From JAAYAO01 sp051133435 (GTDB lineage: Bacteria; Actinomycetota; Actinomycetes; Propionibacteriales; Propionibacteriaceae), in the NCBI RefSeq assembly GCF_051133435.1, contig NZ_JBPGNY010000001.1:434001-498000 (forward strand): 64,000 nt of DNA, given 5' to 3'. A program made the position numbers and the translations under genes. Shown in pieces: positions 35,078 to 41,801 of the stretch; the first letter of the stretch is position 1; the number at the start of each line of letters is the position of its first letter. Below the pieces are notes generated by a model that was given only the letters and a program-made list of their open reading frames with translations, had not been told where the DNA came from and did no database searches.

Positions 35078-35650
35078 TCACCCTGGGCTCGGCATGACTC
35101 CGCCGGTCAACGTCGTCCCGTGCCGTGCCAGGTAGAGCACCACGGAGACCGCGGCGAACACCAGCAGGGTGAGCCCCATGAACGGGCCGACGACCCGGCT
35201 GGTAGGGGCGGTGTCGCGGGCCAGTCGGCTGCGCAGCACCAGCAATCCGCCCACCTGGATCAGCCCGAGCAGCGCCAGGGACAGGTCGTCCAGCAGCCAG
35301 GCCAGCGGCAGGAAATGCACTGCAACGACCAGGGCGACCCACCAGGCCATCCAGCGCGTCCGCCCCCATCGCCACAGCAACACGCAGCCGACGCCGGCGG
35401 CGAGCACCTCGATGCCGGTGAGGATGCCGAACCAGTGATAGCGACCCGCCAGCGCGGTGCCCTGACCCCACAGCCGAAACACGGCAAAGCCGAAGACACC
35501 GGCCAGGACGAGACCCAGCACCGATCCAGCACCGATCCAGGCGCGCCGACCCCGGGGCGGGTCTTCCTGCGCCCATCCGAACCACACCAGGGCCATCAAT
35601 CCGAACCAGGCGATGGTGAAGGCGTGGTCTCGTACGAACTCGGTGAGCAT
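35078..35650 (-). CDS. Integral membrane protein, unknown function
   Basis: 190-aa protein with about six hydrophobic segments (AFTIAWFGLMALVWFGWA, AWIGAGSVLGLVLAGVFGFAVF, WFGILTGIEVLAAGVGCVLL, MAWWVALVVAVHFLPLAW, LALLGLIQVGGLLVL, VVGPFMGLTLLVFAAVSVVLYL). No family recognised; the pattern suggests a small transporter-like or DoxX-like membrane protein. Adjacent to and transcribed in the same direction as the TetR gene upstream. Confidence 0.75.
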   Translation of the reverse strand: MLTEFVRDHAFTIAWFGLMALVWFGWAQEDPPRGRRAWIGAGSVLGLVLAGVFGFAVFRLWGQGTALAGRYHWFGILTGIEVLAAGVGCVLLWRWGRTRWMAWWVALVVAVHFLPLAWLLDDLSLALLGLIQVGGLLVLRSRLARDTAPTSRVVGPFMGLTLLVFAAVSVVLYLARHGTTLTGGVMPSPG

Positions 35651-35726
35651 CGCTACCTCCTACCCGCTTTCTGCAGGTATGCCCCTTGCCTACCACAACG
35701 AGCCGGCTTCACGGGGATGCCGAGGC

Positions 35727-36308
35727 TCATGCGTCCAGCAGTGCCGCAACCCTTCCCCGGGCGATTCCGAGGAGCCGGTCGCCCTCGATCCCGCGGTGGG
35801 CGACCGCACCTTCCAGGAGCAGGAACACCTCGTCGGCGACGGTGTCCGGATCGACCAACTCCGGGTGACCCTGTCGGACGAGTTCGGCAATGCGACGGCG
35901 GACGACCTGCTTGTGCGCCCGGATCACTCGGTAGCCACGGTGGTCGACCGGCAACTCGGCCGCGGCATTGATGAACGCGCAACCCCGATCCGATGCCTCG
36001 GAGTCGGCGAAATAGGAGTCGAAGAATGCCAGCACCGGCGACCCCGGCGCTTCGAGGAGCCGTTGCTCCATGCGCTGCCACCAGCGGTGGTGTCGGGCCT
36101 GGAGGTACGCCGCGACCAGGTTCTCCTTCGAGCCGAACCTGTCGTACAGGGTTCGCTTCGTGATGCCGGATTCGTCGGCGATGGTGTCGACCCCGACGGC
36201 ATGGATTCCACGGCGGTAGAACAGCCCGGAGGCCACCTCCAGGATGCGTCGGGCGCCGGGGGTCAACTCGGGAACCCGCAGCATCTCGTCGGATCCTTCC
36301 TCGGACAT
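35727..36308 (-). CDS. TetR/AcrR-family transcriptional regulator
   Basis: 193-aa repressor. The N-terminal HTH is ARRILEVASGLFYRRGIHAVGVDTIADESGITKRTLYDRFGSKENLVAAYL (about 19-70); the C-terminal ligand-binding helices include FFDSYFADSEASDRGCAFINAAAELPV, typical of the efflux-associated branch. ATG 36308 follows GGAGGGAAGG. It is divergent from the MFS-SMI1 gene, with a 15-bp perfect palindrome between them, so it probably represses that gene and itself. Confidence 0.92.
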   Translation of the reverse strand: MSEEGSDEMLRVPELTPGARRILEVASGLFYRRGIHAVGVDTIADESGITKRTLYDRFGSKENLVAAYLQARHHRWWQRMEQRLLEAPGSPVLAFFDSYFADSEASDRGCAFINAAAELPVDHRGYRVIRAHKQVVRRRIAELVRQGHPELVDPDTVADEVFLLLEGAVAHRGIEGDRLLGIARGRVAALLDA

Positions 36309-36325
36309 CGCCTTCCCTCCCGCAT

Positions 36326-36340
36326 TGACTTCACAAGTCA
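36326..36340. promoter_or_regulatory. Candidate TetR operator
   Basis: TGACTTCACAAGTCA is a perfect palindrome (6-base arms, 3-base centre) within the 75-bp divergent gap between the TetR-family gene and the MFS-SMI1 gene, 18 bases before the TetR start. Confidence 0.65.
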
Positions 36341-36383
36341 GTGTACTTAACCTCAAGATAGTTTACAGGTCTGTGAGATTGGA

Positions 36384-38342
36384 ATGGGTGTGCGGAGACG
36401 AGCGACCATCGAGAACCATCAGCTCGGGCTGCTCGACCACCGTCACACGCTCTGGTTGACCGGCGCCGGGCTTTCGCTGATCGCTGCCTGCTACGGCTTG
36501 GCCCGTTTCGCCTACGGCCTTTTCGTACCGACCTTCCGCCTCGAGTTCTCACTTGATGCCACCGCGGTGGGAGCGATCGCCTCCGGCTCCTTCGCGGCCT
36601 ACTGCGTGGCAATCGTGCTTTCCTCGGTACTGACCCCGCGCTTCGGCGGTCGCGCCGTGGCCATTGCCGCCGGAACGATCGCCACCGCGGGCGTCCTCCT
36701 GGTCGCGGTGGCACCGAACGTTGCCGTCCTGGCACTCGGAGTGCTCATCGCCGGGTCCAGCACCGGAGTGGCCTCTCCACCGCTGGTGCATGCCGTGGCG
36801 CACTCGGTGGCCCTGCCGGCCCGGAACCGGACGCAAACGGTGATCAACGCGGGTAGCGGCATCGGCGTCGCGGCCGCAGGGCCGGTCGCCCTGTTCACTC
36901 AGGAGGATTGGCGTGCCGCCTGGTTGGTGTTCGCGGTTCTGTGCGCCGTGACGACGCTGTGGGTCGCTATTGCCGTGCCCTCCGGCCGGTCGCCCAGGCG
37001 GGAGTCGGTCGCTGGGTTTCCCCGTCCGCTGCTGCCGTCCGGGAGCGTGGGATTGATCGCCGCCGCCATTCTCATGGGAGTCGCCAGCTCGGCGGTGTGG
37101 ACGTTCGGCCGCGACGTCCTCGTCAACGTCGGTGGGCTGGACGAGGCAGCTTCGACAATCGCGTGGATCCTGCTCGGAACGTTCGGCCTCCTGGGCGCCG
37201 CGGCGGGCGATCTGACCCGCCGCGTGGGTGTCCGCACCGCATGGACGGTGATCATGCTGATCATGGGAGCCGCGACGGTGCTCCTGGCCGCCCTTCCGGT
37301 TCTCGCCTGGGTCGCCGCGGCGGCCTTCGGAGCCGCCTACGTCGCGCTGACCGGGATGCTGCTGATCTGGGGCACCGACATCTATCACCGAACCCCGGCC
37401 GCCGGTGCCGGGCTGCCCTTTCTCGCCCTCGCGATCGGCCAAGTGGCGGGAGCTCCCCTCATCGGCGCACTGTCCGAAGCCGTGGGTTCTCTCGCCGCGT
37501 TCGGCGCAGCAGCCCTGATCGCCTGTGGCGGAGCGGCTCTTCGCACCCCTTCCCGTTCCTCGGGCCGTCACCGGGAACCGGGCGATGACGGCGCGCAGGA
37601 TGACGCGCAAACTCGGGATGGACGCCGGAGTCGGCACTTCGGATGGATAGCATCCGGAACGTTGACGATGCACGCGAGTGCCGACGGAAGGCCCGGGATG
37701 GAGAGCTCGACGCAACTGCGGGAGATCGCAGCCCAGTACTCGCTGACCTGGCCCAAGCAATACTTGGCGCTGGCCGACGAAGGAATGTTGGACGTTTCAC
37801 CTCGTCAGTTCCTGCACTTCAACACCGACTTCGAGGTGCTCCAGCCCCGGGACGTCGCCAAGAGGCTGCAGATGCTGGCCGAACCGAATGATTTCCGGCA
37901 CATCGACCCGGCCGAGGGTTTGCTGCCCTTCGGAATGGAACCCAACGGCAATCTCTACTGCTTCCATACCGGAGCTGCCGAGGGTGGTTCGGTTCCGGTG
38001 GTGCTGCTGCAGGACGATGACGAGGAAGACCTGCGCCTCGCCCCCGACCTGCCCGGATTCGTTTTCGTCACCATGGTCGAGACGGTTGCGGAGTTCTATG
38101 ACGATGACGACCTGGGCCAAGGTGACCCGCGCCAGAACGCCGCCGACTGGCTGAGCTCACACGAGCAGATCCTGATCCCGGACCAGGTCGTGGCGCTTCG
38201 CGAGCTCTTCGTCCGGCCGTTGATCGAACGCGACGACGATTCGATGGGCTTCATCGAGTTCGCCGAGCTCGATGACCTGATCGACCCGGTACTGAAGTAC
38301 CCAAAGCGTCACGAGCCGATTCACCTCTGGCAACGCGGTTAG
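36384..38342 (+). CDS. MFS transporter fused in frame to a SMI1/KNR4 (SUKH) domain
   Basis: A single 652-codon frame. Residues 1-400 form a 12-helix MFS carrier (LARFAYGLFVPTFRLEFSL, GAIASGSFAAYC, WILLGTFGLLGAAAGDLTRR) of the YbfB-like type. After a polar linker, residues 438-652 read as a SMI1/KNR4-like domain (SLTWPKQYLALADEG, EGLLPFGMEPNGNLYCFHTG, PGFVFVTMVETVAEFY). No stop separates them, but ATG 37698 has GGAAGG at 6-7 bases, so the SMI1 part may also be made separately. The N-terminal start is the least certain, with no ribosome-binding site. TetR-controlled, probably. SMI1/KNR4 domains are immunity or signalling modules. Confidence 0.75.
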   Translation: MGVRRRATIENHQLGLLDHRHTLWLTGAGLSLIAACYGLARFAYGLFVPTFRLEFSLDATAVGAIASGSFAAYCVAIVLSSVLTPRFGGRAVAIAAGTIATAGVLLVAVAPNVAVLALGVLIAGSSTGVASPPLVHAVAHSVALPARNRTQTVINAGSGIGVAAAGPVALFTQEDWRAAWLVFAVLCAVTTLWVAIAVPSGRSPRRESVAGFPRPLLPSGSVGLIAAAILMGVASSAVWTFGRDVLVNVGGLDEAASTIAWILLGTFGLLGAAAGDLTRRVGVRTAWTVIMLIMGAATVLLAALPVLAWVAAAAFGAAYVALTGMLLIWGTDIYHRTPAAGAGLPFLALAIGQVAGAPLIGALSEAVGSLAAFGAAALIACGGAALRTPSRSSGRHREPGDDGAQDDAQTRDGRRSRHFGWIASGTLTMHASADGRPGMESSTQLREIAAQYSLTWPKQYLALADEGMLDVSPRQFLHFNTDFEVLQPRDVAKRLQMLAEPNDFRHIDPAEGLLPFGMEPNGNLYCFHTGAAEGGSVPVVLLQDDDEEDLRLAPDLPGFVFVTMVETVAEFYDDDDLGQGDPRQNAADWLSSHEQILIPDQVVALRELFVRPLIERDDDSMGFIEFAELDDLIDPVLKYPKRHEPIHLWQRG

Positions 38343-38454
38343 CCAGCCATCAAGTCCCGCGGCGCGACGCCGCAGGTGTGCTCCTTGCCCGCGTCGGCCG
38401 CATGGTCGACGAGCAGGGCAAGAATGCCCGTGAGCGGATGATGCCCACCGAGGG

Positions 38455-38970
38455 TCAGCCTCGGAGGGCTGCCTCTCGTTCGCTCAGGATCTGCTCGACC
38501 AGGATCTCGGCGTGTCCGGCATGCTGCGCCAACTCACGAATGCAGTGCACCGATACCCATCGCAACGTGAGTTCTCCCATGACCGGATGCACACAACTGT
38601 CATCCAGACTCAAACTCTCGATCACGCGATCGGCACGTGCGGTGACGGCTTCATGGGCATGAGCCAAACTTTGCAGATCGTCGGCCGGATCCAACATGAA
38701 GCTCTCGTCGACCGTTTCCGGGATTCCGGCATCGGCACGGGATTGACCACCAAATCGGCACACGAACCAGGCCGTCTCGACGAAGGATGCGTGCTTGAGC
38801 AAACCCAGTGGCGTGGTCAAGGACGGCACGAGTCGTCGGCGCGACTCTTCGTCCGTCAGCTTCAGCACCGTCTCTCGCAGGATCCGGCGGTGTTGGGCAA
38901 GAAAGGCAAGCAGGAGGGTCCGCTCATCTGCTGTGCCTGCTGCTTCTGCTCCCGGAACTGTCCTCGTCAT
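38455..38970 (-). CDS. DinB-family protein (DUF664)
   Basis: 171-aa four-helix-bundle protein. SLTTPLGLLKHASFVETAWFVCRF and HCIRELAQHAGHAEILVEQI carry the three metal-ligand His positions of DinB/YfiT-like thiol-dependent enzymes (bacillithiol/mycothiol S-transferases). In actinobacteria these are usually mycothiol-linked. Single gene. Confidence 0.85.
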   Translation of the reverse strand: MTRTVPGAEAAGTADERTLLLAFLAQHRRILRETVLKLTDEESRRRLVPSLTTPLGLLKHASFVETAWFVCRFGGQSRADAGIPETVDESFMLDPADDLQSLAHAHEAVTARADRVIESLSLDDSCVHPVMGELTLRWVSVHCIRELAQHAGHAEILVEQILSEREAALRG

Positions 38971-39432
38971 CGCGCACCCCTACGTCCGCCCACCAAGGAA
39001 TCGGAACTCGACACGGGCGGAGCGCGATCGGATTCACGTTGCAAGTCGCGGCTTCAGGGTACGGGGTTCACAGCCTCGGCCACCAGCGCATTCCGAGTCA
39101 TCACCATCGCTGCCACGGCACCACTCCGCCGGCTCTCACCAGAGTTGATTTTTCCCGACGACGCATTTCATCCCAGTTCCGGGCCACGCCCTGAACGTCC
39201 AGGTGCCGCGCTATGTTGAGGTGGATACAAACGCACCCCAGAGCCGAGTATCCCTCGCGTTTGGGTGGAATCAGCCAATATGGGGTGCGTTTTCATCCAT
39301 CGCCGCGCTGAGGCGACTCTCCGCCGATTGCTAGGGCACGCTTCACGGCCCGCATCATGGCTCGACCGCGTTCTCATCGCGTGGGTCGCAGCCCCGATGG
39401 CACCTGATTCAGGTCGCGGGCTTTCACCACTC
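38971..39432. other. 462-bp gene-poor region between DinB-like and SDR genes
   Basis: No coding region is supported here. It holds the 80-bp inverted-repeat element (39221-39300) and otherwise nothing recognisable; short open frames on both strands lack start signals and family similarity. Confidence 0.5.
39221..39300. repeat. 80-bp terminal-inverted-repeat element, related architecture
   Basis: GTGGATACAAACGCACCCCA (39221-39240) and TGGGGTGCGTTTTCATCCAT (39281-39300) match as inverted repeats at 17 of 20 positions, with a 40-base spacer. Arm and spacer lengths nearly equal those of the two 78-bp copies, but the arm sequence is only partly similar. Confidence 0.5.
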
Positions 39433-40266
39433 TCAGGTTGCCGGACTGCGCCAGCGCGCGAAGCCGCCCTCCGTATTGAGGACCTGCCCAGTCATCCAGG
39501 CGCCGTCGTCGCTGGCCAGCCACGCGACGAGCCGAGCTGGGTCGTCCGGCTCACCCATCCGTCCGAACGGGAACATCGGCGCCACTTGCCGCAAGACCTC
39601 GGGGGTCATGTAGCCGGTATCGACCGGGCCGGGATTGACTGTGTTGACGGTGATCCCGACATCGGCCAGTTGGTCGGCCAGCGTGAGCGTCACACCGGCC
39701 AAGGCAGCTTTGGTGGCCGCATATGCGATTTCACCGGGCATGGGCCCCAGTCCTTGCCCGGAGGTCATGAGGACCACTCGACCTCCCGGGCGTCCGTCGT
39801 GCTGCCTGGCAAACTCTTGGACGAGAAGCAGACTGGAGCGGGTGTTGACCGCCCAATGGGCGTCCAGCATCTCTGTGGTCAACTCGCCGATAGGGCCATC
39901 CTGGCCCGACAGCGCGTGGTTGCAGATGAGGATGTCGACATGACCGAAGGCGGCAACCGCTTGGGCCATCAGCCGAGCGGGAACATCCGCCTCGGCGAGG
40001 TCGATGGAGACGTCGACCATCCGCTGAGCCTCATGGACTTGCTGGCTGCGGATCTCGTCCAGCACGTGCGGGATGTCGTCGGGCCCCCACGGCTGCCTCT
40101 CGTCGTGAGGCCTGTAGTGGGCCAGCATCAGATGCGCGCCGGCCGATGCCAGGCGCGCAGCAATCGCGCATCCGATGCCCTGACGCCTGCTGACCCCGGT
40201 GATCACCGCGACGCGCCCCTCGAGACCTGGGTATCGGCCGAGCGACTTCGCCGAGACGTCGTTCAT
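39433..40266 (-). CDS. SDR-family oxidoreductase
   Basis: 277-aa classical short-chain dehydrogenase. The cofactor motif TGVSRRQGIG at about 23-32 is unusual: the extra residues in TGxxxxxGIG are typical of the enoyl-reductase-like and 3-oxoacyl-ACP reductase subset. Catalytic Ser169, Tyr182 and Lys186 (YAATK) are present; NPGPVDTGYM follows. The ATG overlaps the stop of a degraded higA fragment, so the native start may have been altered. Reaction unknown; NAD(P)H-linked ketone/alcohol chemistry is likely. Confidence 0.85.
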   Translation of the reverse strand: MNDVSAKSLGRYPGLEGRVAVITGVSRRQGIGCAIAARLASAGAHLMLAHYRPHDERQPWGPDDIPHVLDEIRSQQVHEAQRMVDVSIDLAEADVPARLMAQAVAAFGHVDILICNHALSGQDGPIGELTTEMLDAHWAVNTRSSLLLVQEFARQHDGRPGGRVVLMTSGQGLGPMPGEIAYAATKAALAGVTLTLADQLADVGITVNTVNPGPVDTGYMTPEVLRQVAPMFPFGRMGEPDDPARLVAWLASDDGAWMTGQVLNTEGGFARWRSPAT

Positions 40267-40385
40267 GCCGACGCCAGCTTGCGCTGCAGGATCCCGAAGC
40301 CTTCGAGGAAGTCCTCCATCAGGATTTCTCCCGGGTGGATGGGCTCGGTTCGGTCGGCTTCGGCGGGAGTCGAGGAGTTCGCCAC
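40263..40385 (-). pseudogene. Truncated HigA-family antitoxin
   Basis: 40 residues from GTG 40385 to TGA 40263, too short for a full gene, containing EPIHPGEILMEDFLEGFGILQRKLAS. This is the N-terminal signature of HigA/VapI-type XRE antitoxins (usually about 100 aa), cut just inside the helix-turn-helix. The stop overlaps the ATG of the SDR gene. No HigB toxin remains. Interpreted as a remnant left by deletion or insertion. Confidence 0.6.
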
Positions 40386-40448
40386 ACAGCCATCATGAAT
40401 GGTGATGCGCCAATAACGCCAGGCGTTCACAGCTGAACCATGACGGGT

Positions 40449-40868
40449 TCAGCGCAGGGTGAGCGTCTCCACCGGCTGTCCCGTGATCTCCGCGATCAGG
40501 TCGAAGTCCTTGTCCACGGCCAATACCGTCAGGCCCGCTTTCTCTGCAGTCGCAGCGATGAGGAGATCTGGGATGGAAGGCGCGCGATGCCGGCCACGGT
40601 CTGCGAGCAGCATCTGCACCTCCCATGCACGATCCTCCATCGAGGGTGTCAGCCGCTCGATCGGCATCAGCGACAGCGGAGGCTCCGCGAAGATCATTCG
40701 CCCGTCCTCCCCGGTACGCACCGAGAATCCGACCTCAAGCCTGGTGATCGTCGACAAACGGACGAGACCGCGTTCGATACGAGAGTTCCAGCTCCCAGAG
40801 TCCGCTGCCTGTCCCAACTGCATCCGCACGAGCGCGGACTTGTCGATGAGCCAGCCCCTCACCGCCAT
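40449..40868 (-). CDS. vapC: PIN-domain toxin (VapC family)
   Basis: 139-aa PIN ribonuclease. The acidic active-site residues are WLID (Asp9), LEVGF (Glu45), IPDLLIAATAEK (Asp101) and AVDKDFD (Asp119/Asp121). It is encoded just after vapB with a 10-base overlap, the usual antitoxin-first order. It would cleave RNA, typically tRNA, when freed from VapB. Confidence 0.92.
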   Translation of the reverse strand: MAVRGWLIDKSALVRMQLGQAADSGSWNSRIERGLVRLSTITRLEVGFSVRTGEDGRMIFAEPPLSLMPIERLTPSMEDRAWEVQMLLADRGRHRAPSIPDLLIAATAEKAGLTVLAVDKDFDLIAEITGQPVETLTLR

Positions 40869-41080
40869 GCGTCGGCCATGATGTCGGGATCGGCGAGGTC
40901 AGCAAGAACCTCAGCCGACCTCTTCCAGTGCTCGTCTGTGATCTTCACCGCCGGACGGGTGGTATCGACCTCAAGCTGGCGGCGCAAATACTCGTTGCGA
41001 GACAGGCCCAACTCCGCGGCGCTCCGGTCGATCCGAGCAACCGCCTCGTCACTGAGTCCACGAATCAGCACATTCGTCAC
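40859..41080 (-). CDS. vapB: Antitoxin VapB (ribbon-helix-helix/Arc type)
   Basis: 73-aa antitoxin, N-terminal DNA-binding region TNVLIRGLSDEAVARIDRSAAELGLSRNEYLRRQLEV, and an acidic C-terminal toxin-binding tail ending DIMADAWR. I chose GTG 41080 because GGGAGG lies 8 bases upstream; the longer reading from 41089 overlaps that site. It binds VapC and the dyad at 41103. Confidence 0.9.
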   Translation of the reverse strand: MTNVLIRGLSDEAVARIDRSAAELGLSRNEYLRRQLEVDTTRPAVKITDEHWKRSAEVLADLADPDIMADAWR

Positions 41081-41102
41081 GACGACCACCTCCCTGATCA
41101 GG

Positions 41103-41118
41103 TGACATCATGATATCA
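41103..41118. promoter_or_regulatory. Candidate VapBC operator
   Basis: TGACATCATGATATCA is a 16-base dyad, self-complementary at 14 of 16 positions, 22 bases before the vapB start. Autoregulation by the VapBC complex is the natural reading. Confidence 0.55.
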
Positions 41119-41139
41119 CCCAGCATGGATCAAGCTGGG
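41119..41139 (-). terminator. Native ychF terminator hairpin, now separated from ychF
   Basis: CCCAGC (41119-41124) pairs with GCTGGG (41134-41139) around 9 bases. It lies directly beyond the stop codon of the displaced ychF 3' end (41140-41142), on the strand read by ychF, so it is the original ychF terminator. Confidence 0.6.
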
Positions 41140-41163
41140 TCACACATTGAAGCGGAATTCGAC
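41140..41163 (-). other. Displaced 3' end of ychF (left attachment site, attL)
   Basis: On the minus strand these 24 bases read GTC GAA TTC CGC TTC AAT GTG TGA, i.e. VEFRFNV-stop, the normal C-terminal end of YchF in many bacteria, while no ychF body precedes it. The core CGGAA (plus strand 41153-41157) recurs at the junction in ychF (60043-60047). The 16 bases at 41153-41168 and 60043-60058 agree at 13 positions. Everything right of the core belongs to the inserted element. Confidence 0.85.
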
Positions 41164-41495
41164 CGCATTACGGACACTGCTTCCGTTCAGAGCACTCGAA
41201 CTTGCCATCACTTGACAGACTAGATAGGATCGCGTCAAGTCTTTAATCACCGCGACCGCAAGGTGGTTGGAGAGGGATCACCCCACGTGGGCTGTGGTGA
41301 GCAGCGCATAGTCAGCACCGGGTAGCGCCGGGAACCACGTCGAGATTGAGATACAGACGACCCGGCAGGGAGCGACTTCTCCCGTAAGGCACGGAGGCCC
41401 GACAGGGCCCAGTGGAGCATCGCGCACGGCGACCGGGAAAGTAGCCGGACAACTATTCCCCCGTCTCCGGACAGTTCAAGCTGTCTGGAGTTGTC
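41164..41495. other. 332-bp left-end non-coding region of the element
   Basis: No gene is visible. It contains an inverted repeat ACTTGAC (41210-41216) / GTCAAGT (41234-41240), a possible recombinase or regulator site, and the nested dyads just before the excisionase start. Confidence 0.45.
41468..41489. promoter_or_regulatory. Nested dyads before the excisionase gene
   Basis: CCGGACAG-TTCAAG-CTGTCTGG (41468-41489) is an imperfect palindrome; an outer GACAACT (41448-41454) / AGTTGTC (41489-41495) encloses it, ending at the ATG. CCGGACA also occurs directly repeated 23 bases upstream (41445). Probably an operator controlling the replication/mobilization genes. Confidence 0.5.
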
Positions 41496-41801
41496 ATGGG
41501 GTACTCCCCGCCTCCTTCGTCCGATCTCACTCACTACATCACGCTCCAGGAAGCGGTCTCGCTCGGCTACGGCGCGTATCAGACCCTCCGGAAGTGGATC
41601 GCTGACGGTCGGCTGCCCGCCGTCAAGATCGGTTCCCGCGTCAAGGTGCTGCGCACCGACCTCGAAGCACTCGCGGTCGCCGTCAGGCCCGCGACCTTCG
41701 AGGACGTCGAAGTTGCCGCAGAACGGCTCGCCGCCTCCGCTCCCCCGCTGAGCGACGCCCAGGTTCGTCGTCTCAGCACGATCTTCGGCGGTGCATCATG
41801 A
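41496..41801 (+). CDS. Excisionase-like helix-turn-helix protein
   Basis: 101-aa protein with a winged MerR/excisionase-type HTH: ITLQEAVSLGYGAYQTLRKWIADGRLPAVKIGSRVKVLRTDLEAL (about 14-58). Such proteins act as recombination directionality factors or regulators in actinobacterial elements. The stop overlaps the ATG of the polymerase gene (4 bases), so the two are co-translated. GGAG precedes the ATG. Confidence 0.82.
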   Translation: MGYSPPPSSDLTHYITLQEAVSLGYGAYQTLRKWIADGRLPAVKIGSRVKVLRTDLEALAVAVRPATFEDVEVAAERLAASAPPLSDAQVRRLSTIFGGAS

